A stretch of 64,000 bases of DNA from Psychrosphaera haliotis (GCF_009728465.1 NZ_WOCD01000005.1:62001-126000); one strand, 5' to 3'; positions 40,069-51,121 are shown, counted from the first letter of the stretch. A program made the numbers and translations. The notes: a model not told the origin generated them from the sequence alone.

Positions 40069-40416
40069 TTAGTCAATGACGTGAGGTGGTGCTCTTGCAA
40101 TGTAATATAGATGTTTGGTTGCACTGGAGGAATCGTTTAAAAACGAAAGAGGAGCAATGGCATTACGTTTCGCTATTAAACTTGAGCTATGCGCTAAATG
40201 TGAGTCTTGTTCAAAATCATCATTTGATTCGCTGTTGATTTGCTCAACTAGATTTATTAGATTTTGGCTAGCTGCACTGTTCAGTGTTAGTTGTTGGTTA
40301 AATGTTTGACTATAGCGTTCTGCCGCGGCCTCATTAATGTCAGCCTGTGCAAAAGCTAAAGCAGTAATAAAATTACTGACAAAAACAATTAACAGAAACA
40401 ATGAGGTTTTTTTCAT
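40069..40416 (-). CDS. Small secreted protein of unknown function
   Basis: A 115-residue protein from the ATG at 40416, beginning MKKTSLFLLIVFVSNF. A clear signal peptide ends near AFAQA, and the mature part is polar and helix-prone (QLTLNSAASQNLINLVEQINSE). I recognise no family. The longer frame, starting at a TTG, would add five residues before the signal and is less likely. There is no obvious partner gene. Confidence 0.55.
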   Translation of the reverse strand: MKKTSLFLLIVFVSNFITALAFAQADINEAAAERYSQTFNQQLTLNSAASQNLINLVEQINSESNDDFEQDSHLAHSSSLIAKRNAIAPLSFLNDSSSATKHLYYIARAPPHVID

Positions 40417-40587
40417 AATTAACTCAAACAATTCACTATCTATTTAAGTGGGGCTGTTTTGTTAGTATTCAATCTTATTTTAAAGATTAGTCTATTCTTT
40501 GATTAACTGTAAAGTGAAAAGTTCATTACCATTACGCTACATTAGCATTATAATGCCATTGATCTTTAGACTTGGTAGCCCGCAAAA

Positions 40588-40791
40588 ATGAATCGAAAAA
40601 AGAAAATTAACGAAACACTTAAACGCAAAGCAAAAAAGCGTAACGAAAAGCGAAATCCCAAGAAGAAAGAAAAATATATTAGTAAAGCCGACAGAGAGAA
40701 TTTAGTACCGGAAGAGCCTGCGTCTGGCGCAGAAGCTAATGATGGCAAAGCTGATAGTATCAAAGACCAAAGGGCTACAGAGGCAGATTAA
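40588..40791 (+). CDS. DUF2986 family protein
   Basis: A 67-residue very basic protein, beginning MNRKKKINETLKRKAKKRN and containing YISKADRENL. This fits the DUF2986 family, which is confined to marine Gammaproteobacteria such as Vibrio, Shewanella and Alteromonadales. The function is unknown; the lysine/arginine-rich N-terminus suggests nucleic-acid binding. It supports the taxonomic guess for the window. It stands alone and ends before a hairpin terminator. Confidence 0.8.
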   Translation: MNRKKKINETLKRKAKKRNEKRNPKKKEKYISKADRENLVPEEPASGAEANDGKADSIKDQRATEAD

Positions 40792-40837
40792 AAATTTGGT
40801 AGCATATCAAATGTAAAGTAGGTGGTTACAAAAAGCT

Positions 40838-40875
40838 AAAAACCGAAGTACTTGTATAATAAGCACTTCGGCTTT
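40838..40875. terminator. Terminator between the DUF2986 gene and the fasciclin gene
   Basis: AAAACCGAAGT and ACTTCGGCTTT form a stem with a further CTT/AAG pairing inside, between convergent genes. The flanks are A-rich on one side and T-containing on the other, so it may work in both directions. Confidence 0.65.
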
Positions 40876-40926
40876 AGTAATAAGTGTAAACGTAAAGCTA
40901 GCTCCCGCCTAAACTTGATTTAAACC

Positions 40927-42765
40927 TTATGGTTCTACCACTACAGTATCAATAACGTGGATAATGCCATTTGTAGTATATATGTCCGTTATTATTACGT
41001 TTGCACCACCAAATTGTAATGAGCCTGTATTTGCATCTATTAAAATACCTACGTCATTTCCCGAAGCAGTTCCAACATTTGTTCCGTTTAATGAGTAGGC
41101 ACTCACAGAGTTAACTTCAGCAGTGATAACGTGTTGTAACAATACTTCTCTTAGCGCTTCAGTGTCAGCCAATAGCGCGTTCAACGCTGCACTATCAATT
41201 TTGTCAAAAGCATCATTCGTTGGTGCAAATACCGTGAATGTACTTTCCTCATTCGCCAAAACATCAACTAGGTTAGCTGCAGTTAGAGCGTCAACAAGTG
41301 TAGTGAAACGATCATCAGCTACCGCAACATCAACAATGCTTTGAGTAGGCTCCCCTTTTTCTACTGGAGGCATGATTACTGTATCTAACACATGGATTGT
41401 ACCGTTGTCTGCCATGACGTCTGTTGTCACTACTGACGCATTATTAACAAACAACGTTGAGTCCACATAAGATAAGGCAACGTTATCAGTATTCTCCATG
41501 GTGATTAAGCTGCTATTTGACTGCGCGACTGTAATTGCCGTATCAGATGTCACATTTCCCGCTAAAACGTGGTAAAGCAATATGTCAGATAGTGTTTCTG
41601 TATCTGCCAATAAGCCAGCTACTGTTCCCTCCGGAAGCTTCTCAAACGCAGCATCACTTGGTGCAAAAACAGTATAAGTTGAGTCAGTATCAGCCAATAC
41701 AATGTCTAAACCAGTAGCTTCAATAGCTGCAACAAGTGTTGTAAAGCTACCATTTTCTCTCGCTACATCTACCAAACTAATTGGTGGTTCAGGTAACGCC
41801 ACATCACCAATAACAACAGCATCGATAACGTGTATTACTCCGTTTGATGTATAAATATCTTTTGAAATAACGTTTGCACCACCAAACAACAGCATGTCAG
41901 TTGAAGCATTAATGCTAACGTCAATGGCCGCTTGAGATGCTGTTGTTACTGAGGTTCCATTTAAAGCATATGCATTAACTGAATCTACTTCCACTCCGGC
42001 CACAACGTGCTGTAAAAGAATACTAGCTAGTACGTTCGGGTTATCCAATAAAAGACCCAAAGTCTCTTCATCTATCATCGCGAAAGCAGCGTCTGTTGGT
42101 GCAAATACTGTGAATGTACTATCTTCACTCGCTAATACGTCATCCAGCTCAGTGGCTTCAAGCACTGATACTAGCGTTGTAAAGTTTCCTGCCGCTACAG
42201 CGGTTTCAACAATATTATCCATTGGTGTACCTTTTGCCGCGGGTGGCATTAACACAGCATCAATTACATGAATAATTCCGTTGTCCGTCTCTATGTCCAC
42301 AGTAGTGACTGTCGCTGTATTCACTAACAAATTGTCGCCGTCTAGAGAAATACCAATGGAATCCTCATTTACCATCTCTACGGTGATTCCAACAGCGGCT
42401 TCAGCAGCAACTGAGCTGACTTCTCCACTGATAACATGATAGGTTAAAATATTGCTTAAGGTGTCGGTATCGTTGAGCAGAGAAGTTATTGCATCATCAC
42501 CAAGCAACGCAAATGCAGCGTCGGTAGGCGCAAATACTGTGTATGTGCTATCTGTGTCTGAAAGAGTTTCGTCTAGACCTGTAGCTTCGAGTGCTGCTAT
42601 TAGGGTAGTAAAATTCCCGTTTGCTTTGGCCACATCAACTATTGTTGCTACTGGCACTTCATCGTCACTATCATTACAAGCTTGAATAAAAAAAATACTG
42701 CATGTTATTAGAAGTAGAGCTTTTATTTTTATCACTTTAAAATTCCTCATGCTTAGTTTGCTCAA
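40927..42765 (-). CDS. Lipoprotein with four fasciclin (FAS1) domains
   Basis: A 612-residue protein. The N-terminus has a lipobox, FIQAC, near residues 26-30, so it is probably lipid-anchored. Four FAS1 domains follow (about 40-175, 180-325, 330-470, 475-612), each with the FAS1 H1 pattern (STFTVFAPTDAAF type) and H2 pattern (NGIIHVIDAV type). Domains 1 and 3 resemble each other, as do 2 and 4, so a two-domain unit appears to have been doubled. FAS1 proteins act in adhesion, biofilm or matrix contact. The protein is acidic, which fits a marine surface protein. Confidence 0.9.
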   Translation of the reverse strand: MSKLSMRNFKVIKIKALLLITCSIFFIQACNDSDDEVPVATIVDVAKANGNFTTLIAALEATGLDETLSDTDSTYTVFAPTDAAFALLGDDAITSLLNDTDTLSNILTYHVISGEVSSVAAEAAVGITVEMVNEDSIGISLDGDNLLVNTATVTTVDIETDNGIIHVIDAVLMPPAAKGTPMDNIVETAVAAGNFTTLVSVLEATELDDVLASEDSTFTVFAPTDAAFAMIDEETLGLLLDNPNVLASILLQHVVAGVEVDSVNAYALNGTSVTTASQAAIDVSINASTDMLLFGGANVISKDIYTSNGVIHVIDAVVIGDVALPEPPISLVDVARENGSFTTLVAAIEATGLDIVLADTDSTYTVFAPSDAAFEKLPEGTVAGLLADTETLSDILLYHVLAGNVTSDTAITVAQSNSSLITMENTDNVALSYVDSTLFVNNASVVTTDVMADNGTIHVLDTVIMPPVEKGEPTQSIVDVAVADDRFTTLVDALTAANLVDVLANEESTFTVFAPTNDAFDKIDSAALNALLADTEALREVLLQHVITAEVNSVSAYSLNGTNVGTASGNDVGILIDANTGSLQFGGANVIITDIYTTNGIIHVIDTVVVEP

Positions 42766-42870
42766 TTTTTACGCAAGCTTATTTCCGTTCGATCAACTTT
42801 TTTTTCAAAAAAAAGACTATTTTTTAGACTTGAACTATTTCAAAAATACAACCGTAGCATATTGGTTAAA

Positions 42871-44754
42871 TCAAACAATAAGTTCCATCAACTCTTCACT
42901 TCTCATAGGTTTATACATAAAAAAACCTTGCCCAATATCACAACCCCGATGTTTCAAAAATGACATGGAGGCTTGGTTTTCGATACCTTCCGCCACCACT
43001 TTTAGCCCAAGGTTGTGGGCAAGATTAATAATACTATCGGCTATCGCGGCATTATGTGGTTGATTACTTAAATCCAAAATAAACGATTTATCTATTTTAA
43101 GTATATCGATTGGCAGCTCATGAAGGTATTGTAAAGACGAATAACCGGTTCCAAAATCATCAACCGCCACACTGATGCCAAAGTCTCTCAAGTCTTTTAA
43201 TATCTCTTTCACAAACGAGATATTATCCAAGAATAATGATTCCGTAATTTCAATTTCAATAGCTTCGGGCGGTATGCCATATTCAATAATGGTGGCTTTT
43301 ATCTGCTCAACCAGCTTTTTATTTCTGAATTCCACAGGTGAAACGTTTATCGCAACTGGTAATAACCCATATCCAAGTTCAAGCCATTTTTTGACATCAG
43401 AACAAACTTGCTTCAAAACCCAATCACCTATTTCGTTTATTAATCCAGTTTGTTCTGCTACTGGAATAAATATATCAGGGGTATTCATTCCACCAGCTCT
43501 GTTCCAACGTAATAAAGCTTCAAAACCAATAATAGCATTGCTCTTCAAATCAATTTTTGGTTGATAATTCAAATGAAACTCGTCGTTTCCTATTGCTTCT
43601 CTTAAATGGTTTTCAACTTGTAATTGCTGATTTGATGAACGCTCAAGCTCACTATCAAAATACTGGTGGTTATTCTTACCTAACGCCTTAGCATGATACA
43701 TTGCCATATCGGCCTTACGGAGTAACTCTTCGCTGTCGATACCATCTTTAGGGTACATGCTAATACCAATGCTAGATGAGATATAAAATTCGCTATCACC
43801 TACAACAAATGGCTTCACAATTTCATCTATAATTCGATGGCTAATAACAGTAGATATTTTAGACTCTTGAAGGTTTTCGAGTAGTACAACAAACTCATCG
43901 CCACCTAAGCGGGCAATAGTATCAACATCCCTAATACATGTTTTTATGCGTCTTGTTACTTCCTTTAACACTGCATCACCAGCTTGGTGTCCAGCATTAT
44001 CATTTACTTTTTTAAAGTCGTCTAAGTCAATAAACAAAACCGACAAATGAGTATTGAAGCGATTACAGTATGTAATGCCGTGCGATAATCGATCATCTAG
44101 TAGTGCTCTATTAGGCAGGCCAGTAAGGGCGTCATGAAAAGCTTGATGCTGAACCATTGCCTCATTATGCTTAAGCTCACTAATGTCTCTAAAACACCAA
44201 ACTCGGCCTAAAATTTGTTCCCCTTGGATTTGCGCAGATGTGTGATATTCAAAAAAACGTCCATCCTTCAACCTTAACTGCCCATATAATTCAACTAATG
44301 GATTATGTTTTATTTGTCTAAACTTATGACCTAGCCGAGAGGTGTCGTCTAATTGGGAAATCACAGTTTTTAACTTGATTAGCGACAAAGGTTCACGAGT
44401 AAGTATATTACTGTTAAAAAGTTGTCCCGCCATTTGGTTATACTTAGTCACGTTTCCTTCTAGGTTTATAGCAAGAATAGCTTCACCCGTTGAATCAAAT
44501 GTTGCATTTAAAGCGGCCAAAGAAAGCGACAGTTCTTTTTGAATCAATTGCTGTTTTTCAACTTCACGTCGTAAAGACTCATTTCGACTAGACAGTTCGG
44601 TAGAAGCCAATTCTAGTGAGCGATCTATTAAAGACAGTTCGCGCTCATTCTGTTGATAAGCTTGGTCGATGGAAGCTAAAAAACGAGTTAATTCCTCGTC
44701 GGGTTCATTTGTTAACAAGTATTTTTTAATTTGACGTTTTAGTAAACGGTGCAT
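42871..44754 (-). CDS. PAS-GGDEF-EAL cyclic-di-GMP signalling protein
   Basis: A 627-residue cytoplasmic protein. A helical N-terminus (about 1-75) is followed by PAS (about 80-195), GGDEF (about 205-365, with intact RLGGDEFVVLL) and EAL (about 375-620, with FEALLRW and DDFGTGYSS). Both catalytic signatures look complete, so it could make and degrade cyclic-di-GMP, or one site could be regulatory. Its ATG follows the FIST gene stop by one base, so translation is probably coupled and the FIST protein may supply its input signal. Confidence 0.93.
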   Translation of the reverse strand: MHRLLKRQIKKYLLTNEPDEELTRFLASIDQAYQQNERELSLIDRSLELASTELSSRNESLRREVEKQQLIQKELSLSLAALNATFDSTGEAILAINLEGNVTKYNQMAGQLFNSNILTREPLSLIKLKTVISQLDDTSRLGHKFRQIKHNPLVELYGQLRLKDGRFFEYHTSAQIQGEQILGRVWCFRDISELKHNEAMVQHQAFHDALTGLPNRALLDDRLSHGITYCNRFNTHLSVLFIDLDDFKKVNDNAGHQAGDAVLKEVTRRIKTCIRDVDTIARLGGDEFVVLLENLQESKISTVISHRIIDEIVKPFVVGDSEFYISSSIGISMYPKDGIDSEELLRKADMAMYHAKALGKNNHQYFDSELERSSNQQLQVENHLREAIGNDEFHLNYQPKIDLKSNAIIGFEALLRWNRAGGMNTPDIFIPVAEQTGLINEIGDWVLKQVCSDVKKWLELGYGLLPVAINVSPVEFRNKKLVEQIKATIIEYGIPPEAIEIEITESLFLDNISFVKEILKDLRDFGISVAVDDFGTGYSSLQYLHELPIDILKIDKSFILDLSNQPHNAAIADSIINLAHNLGLKVVAEGIENQASMSFLKHRGCDIGQGFFMYKPMRSEELMELIV

Positions 44755-44755
44755 A

Positions 44756-45895
44756 TCAATTGTGTTCTTTAAATGTAGTAACCGTCATCGTTTGATTGTG
44801 CAGTAAACAACGATTTTCGAAGCCTCTTGGCGATAGCTCTCCATAAGAGTAAAAGCCACCTAATGTACAACCTTCTCCTAACACTTCTTGAACACTTTCA
44901 AGCTCGTATTCAGACTCTTGCTGTAATACTAGCCTTCGGCCAACACAACTGATTAGCAGAGCGAAGTCAGGATCATCACACCCAGCAATATCCAGAGATT
45001 GTTGAGCTGATAGCTGCGCTCCATCTATTAATTTTCCAGTATTTGCTCGCATTAAGGTGACATATTGCCCTTCTGGAATATCCCCAGCGAAAATTAAACT
45101 GTTTGATGACTCGTCGATATTCAAAATAGTACGTACAGTAAAGTCACCATTGTTCTCATTTTTAAGGCATAAAGGGAACCGAAGAGCGGAGGCTGGCAAT
45201 TCTGATGCAAACTCACCTAAGTACTCTTTATAAAGTTCTAACGCAGATTGGCCATCTAATTCATAAAGCTCATTTGCTTCTGATTTTGTAATTAATCGTT
45301 CTGGCCCAAAAGGAACCCACCCGCCAGCACTACCAAAACCGACCTGGAGTTGATCACCATAAAAGCCGCATAACACAATCTGTTTTGCACTTACTTTGTC
45401 ATTATGCCAAACAATCGTTTCATTAAACCTATCTCCATCGCCAGCTAAACCGCCTGAAATAGTCACTTTGGTAGGCAACTTTGTCATCAACTTCTCAGCT
45501 AAATCAGTACCATTTACATTTTGACCATCGGATATAACCAGTACATGCTTTAAGTGCTCAAAAGGTAAACTTTCAGCGAGAGAAGAAATAGCGGCATCAA
45601 AACTAGCAAAGTCATCTAGGTTTATACTCCGGCATTGTGTTTCGGTATGTTCAAAAGTTAGTTCATTGACCACCATGGTTTCATCAAACACTTCCGTATC
45701 AATAATTTCTCCGCTGGTGCTACAACCTATGATATCAGCATCAGGAAATGCCAAACGGAGCTCACTTTGAAACTCTTTCGAACTGGCTAACTGGCGACAA
45801 CCAAAAGTTAATACTAATTGCGCAGGACTTGCTAAAGGGAGGCTTTTAGATGTTTGCCAAACACGATTCTGATAATGGTACTGACTTGATTTCAT
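44756..45895 (-). CDS. FIST-domain sensor protein
   Basis: A 379-residue protein with the FIST N-terminal domain (about 30-220) and FIST C-terminal domain (about 225-360). These are sensory modules thought to bind small ligands, possibly amino acids. Typical pieces are ADIIGCSTSGEI near residues 50-61, GGLAGDGDRF and the later VLGEGCTLGGFYSYGE. There is no membrane segment. It is directly upstream of and coupled to a PAS-GGDEF-EAL gene, matching the known link of FIST proteins to signalling partners. Confidence 0.87.
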   Translation of the reverse strand: MKSSQYHYQNRVWQTSKSLPLASPAQLVLTFGCRQLASSKEFQSELRLAFPDADIIGCSTSGEIIDTEVFDETMVVNELTFEHTETQCRSINLDDFASFDAAISSLAESLPFEHLKHVLVISDGQNVNGTDLAEKLMTKLPTKVTISGGLAGDGDRFNETIVWHNDKVSAKQIVLCGFYGDQLQVGFGSAGGWVPFGPERLITKSEANELYELDGQSALELYKEYLGEFASELPASALRFPLCLKNENNGDFTVRTILNIDESSNSLIFAGDIPEGQYVTLMRANTGKLIDGAQLSAQQSLDIAGCDDPDFALLISCVGRRLVLQQESEYELESVQEVLGEGCTLGGFYSYGELSPRGFENRCLLHNQTMTVTTFKEHN

Positions 45896-45945
45896 TACTT
45901 ACTTTCTTTTAGTTCGTTCAGACCTTCTAAGTTTAGTACAAAACA

Positions 45946-45971
45946 AAAAAGCCGGTGATTACCGACTTTTT
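45946..45971 (-). terminator. Terminator of the formaldehyde operon
   Basis: On the minus strand AAAAAGTCGGT and ACCGGCTTTTT pair with one mismatch, followed by TGTTTTG. It starts 28 bases after the S-formylglutathione hydrolase stop. Confidence 0.75.
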
Positions 45972-45998
45972 ATAATTTAATGACGCTATTGTAAAGTT

Positions 45999-46834
45999 TT
46001 ACATTAACAAGTGCTTTAAATGAAACTGTAAATGTACATCTATAAAACTCGAAATAAAGTAATAACTGTGGTCATAACCCTCTCGCAGATTCACTTCTAC
46101 ATCGTAGTCGTACTCGTCTGCTACTTTTTTCAGTTCTAGCGTTTTGAGTTGTTCAGGGTAGAAGTTATCATCTAAACCCTGATCAATCAGTGTCGGAACA
46201 AAGTCATTAGAGCTTTTAATCAACTCTACAGCATCGTATTGTGCCCAAAGACTTTTTTCTTCACCTAAATAAGCACTAAAGGCTTTAATACCCCAAGGAC
46301 AATTACTAGGATTACAAATTGGACTGAATGCCGAAACAGATGCATATTCCGTAGGATTCTTTAGGGCTATAGTAAGCGCACCATGCCCTCCCATTGAATG
46401 ACCCGAAATCGACTTTTTACTTGTGACTGGAAACTCACGTTCTATTAATTTAGGTAATTCTTTTACAACGTAATCGTACATTTGGTAATGTTTTGCCCAG
46501 GGCTTCTTAACCGCATTCAGATAAAAGCCGGCGCCTTGACCCAGGTCATAGCTATCATCGTCAGCTACTGCTTCGCCTCTAGGGCTCGTATCTGGTGCAA
46601 CAATAACCACGCCTAACTCAGCCGCTAACTTCAAAGCACCTGCTTTTTGCATGAAGTTTTCATCGGTACAGGTTAAGCCTGATAACCAATACAAAACCGG
46701 CATCTTGTTGTTCTCACTAACACCAGGAGGAAGAAACACAGCAAACTGCATTTCCCCTGAAACTGAGCTAGATTGGTGTTTATATTGCTTGTGCCAACCA
46801 CCAAAACTTTAGTTGAAGTAATATTTTTTAACAT
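45999..46834 (-). CDS. frmB: S-formylglutathione hydrolase, N-terminus frameshifted as sequenced
   Basis: An esterase-D type enzyme that splits S-formylglutathione into formate and glutathione, the second step of formaldehyde detoxification. The nucleophile lies in SGHSMGGHGAL, and the Asp and His are in LIDQGLDDNF and GYDHSYYFI. Translated from the internal start at 46751 it lacks the family N-terminus. From the ATG at 46834 the first nine codons (MLKNITSTK) are in one frame and FGGWHKQYKHQ in the next. Adding one base to the AAAA at 46803-46806 gives 278 residues, the family length. The restored start lies five bases after the dehydrogenase stop. Confidence 0.92.
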
Positions 46835-46839
46835 GATGA

Positions 46840-47979
<1,140 letters not shown>

Positions 47980-48136
47980 TTAATTAAATTTATGTACGTA
48001 ACTACCTCAACTTTTCATTCATTGAAGTAATTTAGAAAGTGACTATGTGGTAAGTATATCCATCAAAAATTAAAATAAAATGCCTGCTAATCCAATTCAC
48101 TTTTTCTCAGTAGCAACAATAACAACAATCGAGCCA

Positions 48137-50353
48137 CTATTGTTGCAAATGGTTATTCGAAGCCAATTCCAACATTTCATTAACAATCCAGCGATCGGGT
48201 TTATGGAAGAAATAACCTTGACAGAAATCGAGGTTCAGCTCCTTGAGCATAGTAAACTCTTCCTCGGTTTCAACAAACTCTGCAACAGTTTCCATTTCCA
48301 TTGACTTTGCTAACGTTACCATTGTGCTGACAAATGCCTGGTTTCTTGAGTTTTTAGTGATATTTTTGATGAAAACACCATCAATTTTTAATTTTTGTAC
48401 TGGCAGTTTTTGCAAATAACTAAATGAAGATAAGCCGCTACCGAAGTCATCAAGAGCAAACTGACAGCCATACTTTGTAATTTCACCGATAAAATAAATA
48501 GCAGACTCTAAATGAGTAATTGCAAAGGTCTCGGTTATTTCAAACGTAACTTGCTGTGGTAACACACCAAACTGTTCAATTTTTTGTTTTACATAGCCAA
48601 CCATGCTTGGGTCAGCCAACGTTTGCCCCGAAAGGTTTATGCAATAGTGGTCTTTTGTTTTACTTATCGCCATATTTTTAAAGGCTCTAGCGATAACCCA
48701 CTTATCTAGCTCTGCTGCTAGGCTGTGTTGTTCGGCAATTGGAATAAATAAAGCCGGACTGACAATATTGCCCATTGAATCAAACATTCTTAGCAACACT
48801 TCATAAACACTGTTTTCGCAATTGCTCAAGTTTGATCTAATTTCTTGCCTATAAAGTTGGAAGCTATCTTCGTTTAAAGCTCGCTGAATAGCATGATAAA
48901 TCTCCATTTCTTGTGCATGCTGGACTAATTCGGGATCATCCGATTGATACAATAAAACCTGATTTCGGCCTTTGTTTTTTGCTAGTTTTAATGTCAACAG
49001 CAATGAGCTCATCAAATGCTCGCTATCAACCACTTCTGCATTGATTTTAACAACGCCGATACAACTCGTAAGTGACAAGCTCTCTTCGATATTCGACAGA
49101 TCTAAATTTTCAATATGGGATTTTAAGAAATGGGCATAATCTTGAGCTTTGGTATGGTTCATATTTGAATCCAGAACAGCAAACTGATCATTACTGATTC
49201 GAGATATTTTAGCTCCAATAGGTATCACTTTTCTAATTTCCTCAGCCAGCATACGCAAAACTGAATCGCCTTTAGTAAAGCCTAATGAATTATTAAAAAC
49301 CTGAAACTTGTCAATATCAATAACAAAAGCAACGCCTTGATTTTCAGATATTGATGAGCGTTTATTATTAAAATATTGAGAGAATACATCCCTCGTCATC
49401 AATCCAGTTAAAGTATCATGAGATTTAGAAAACTCTAGCTGCTTAAGTGCAGTCATTTGCCCCACACTTTTTTTCTTTTGAGAGATATAACTCAAAAAGA
49501 GAACCAGAGATACAACAGCCCAAACAATAAAAGACCATTGGTAATTGCTCCAAAATAGTTCATTAGCATAATTATCAGATAGTCTAACCCCGACACTCCA
49601 ACGAGTCTTAGGGATTTTTACTAGACTTGAAAAGTTACTAAACTCAGCTTCGCTCATAACAACATTGCTAAATGTACTATTACTTGACTCCTTTAGTTCA
49701 ATTTCCACGTGTCGGTCATTACGCAATAAGAATAACTCTTGTTGCGGCAATCTATAACGCTCTAAAATGGACTTGAGGGCAGTAGGCTCAAACGCGACAA
49801 ATAGGTACAAAAGGTCTTGTGCGCCTATCAATGATTGTAAAATATCATAATGAACAGATGACGAGTCTTTATGCAAGAACATCGCTTCTTGGCCATTATT
49901 ATTAATTGTAGAATCTATTTCCTGCTGACAGTCATCTAAAAAGTCACCCGTAATTTTGCGAAAAACGCCAACGCCTTGTTTATCAAAAATAGAGAAAAGT
50001 CTTACGCCTGAAATTTCATTACGGAGCTCTTTGAGTAAAAATAAATAATCCTCGCGTTCAGTAAGTGCACCTTGACGGTATAAATCTAGCAATTCTGTTT
50101 GATGTCGCCATTGAAATCTATCAATTTGCTGCCTGCGATGCGCGATATGGTTTTGGTATTCATTAACGACTTGCTGGGAAACTGAACTCATTAATGAAGA
50201 TTGATAGTCTTTGTGCACTTTTATGGTGTTATGGCTGTACCACATGGATACAATAAACAAGACAATTATTGAAAATGTAAGTTGTGTTTTTGCGTTTTTT
50301 AGTTCTTTTTTTAAGTAACCAAATTTAGATTCTATTGCTTTATCTGTCGCCAT
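48137..50353 (-). CDS. Membrane GGDEF-EAL protein with degenerate GGDEF
   Basis: A 738-residue protein. Two membrane segments (about 23-41 and 275-293) enclose a periplasmic sensor region, followed by GGDEF (about 325-480) and EAL (about 495-735). The GGDEF motif is ISNDQFAV and therefore not a cyclase site. In the EAL domain the signature is EVLLRM instead of EALLR, but LDDFGSGLSSF and the following KIDGVFI are kept, so phosphodiesterase activity is plausible. The GGDEF part may be a GTP-binding regulatory domain. Single gene. Confidence 0.9.
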   Translation of the reverse strand: MATDKAIESKFGYLKKELKNAKTQLTFSIIVLFIVSMWYSHNTIKVHKDYQSSLMSSVSQQVVNEYQNHIAHRRQQIDRFQWRHQTELLDLYRQGALTEREDYLFLLKELRNEISGVRLFSIFDKQGVGVFRKITGDFLDDCQQEIDSTINNNGQEAMFLHKDSSSVHYDILQSLIGAQDLLYLFVAFEPTALKSILERYRLPQQELFLLRNDRHVEIELKESSNSTFSNVVMSEAEFSNFSSLVKIPKTRWSVGVRLSDNYANELFWSNYQWSFIVWAVVSLVLFLSYISQKKKSVGQMTALKQLEFSKSHDTLTGLMTRDVFSQYFNNKRSSISENQGVAFVIDIDKFQVFNNSLGFTKGDSVLRMLAEEIRKVIPIGAKISRISNDQFAVLDSNMNHTKAQDYAHFLKSHIENLDLSNIEESLSLTSCIGVVKINAEVVDSEHLMSSLLLTLKLAKNKGRNQVLLYQSDDPELVQHAQEMEIYHAIQRALNEDSFQLYRQEIRSNLSNCENSVYEVLLRMFDSMGNIVSPALFIPIAEQHSLAAELDKWVIARAFKNMAISKTKDHYCINLSGQTLADPSMVGYVKQKIEQFGVLPQQVTFEITETFAITHLESAIYFIGEITKYGCQFALDDFGSGLSSFSYLQKLPVQKLKIDGVFIKNITKNSRNQAFVSTMVTLAKSMEMETVAEFVETEEEFTMLKELNLDFCQGYFFHKPDRWIVNEMLELASNNHLQQ

Positions 50354-50477
50354 TGATCACCCGATACACTTTAAACGCCACTTCTATAAAAACTATAACG
50401 AGTTACTATAATAGTGCGTCAAATGCACAAAGCGAACTTAATTCTTAGAATTTATTCTACTAAGTCCTTCTAGGTGT

Positions 50478-50843
50478 TCAATTATTTATATTATTTAAAA
50501 GCTCTCCACAAAACCTAGTTATGTCTGCGTCATCACTGTATTTATCTGCAAGCTTTTGTAACTCATGCTCAATTACATCTTTCATGGAATCGATTTTGTG
50601 TAAGGCGAGTAAAGAGTTTCGTACTTCATTTATAACCACTTCTTCAGATTCTGTTTTTATCAATGCCAATAATACGTCTAGGTGTTCTGGATAGAATTGT
50701 AAATTACGCACCGCCAACGATCTCATTGATGAGTTATTTGCTGAGGTTAAAGAAAGCAGGTGATTCTTTGTTTCACTATCCAGCTCAATCTTTGGTTGCC
50801 TTATAATTTCGCTTGAATCAGGAGTTCTCATAAAGTCATTCAT
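50478..50843 (-). CDS. Small HEAT-repeat-like helical protein
   Basis: A 121-residue all-helical protein without a signal peptide. Segments such as SSMRSLAVRNLQFYPEHLDVLLALIKTE and VVINEVRNSLLALHKID repeat a helix-turn-helix spacing typical of HEAT or armadillo repeats. Its ATG has GGAG upstream. It lies between a GGDEF-EAL gene and a two-component pair, so it might be a protein-interaction adaptor; that is inference. Confidence 0.6.
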   Translation of the reverse strand: MNDFMRTPDSSEIIRQPKIELDSETKNHLLSLTSANNSSMRSLAVRNLQFYPEHLDVLLALIKTESEEVVINEVRNSLLALHKIDSMKDVIEHELQKLADKYSDDADITRFCGELLNNINN

Positions 50844-50968
50844 ATTATATCTCCACCAATCGATCCAATAAAATTTGGAATCGAATTTGAGTATGGCTGT
50901 TACACCGAAATTATGAATGAGGGAATGCCTATTACTATTAGGTCATTCCCCTATTTGAAGCAAAAAAA

Positions 50969-50992
50969 AGCCACTCAAAACCGCGAGTGGCT
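50969..50992 (-). terminator. Terminator of the NarL-type kinase/regulator operon
   Basis: AGCCACTC and GAGTGGCT pair perfectly around an eight-base loop. On the minus strand a long T-run follows. It lies 130 bases after the response-regulator stop. Confidence 0.8.
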
Positions 50993-51121
50993 GTATCAGG
51001 TTGGAGAGTATTTGATTAATGCAACGATACTAAAGCTTTATTAATCAGTTATATATCAGGTGTATTCTTAAAAGTTATACTCCAGTCCCTTAGCCTGTAT
51101 CTTAATTAGGTAAAAGGTTAG

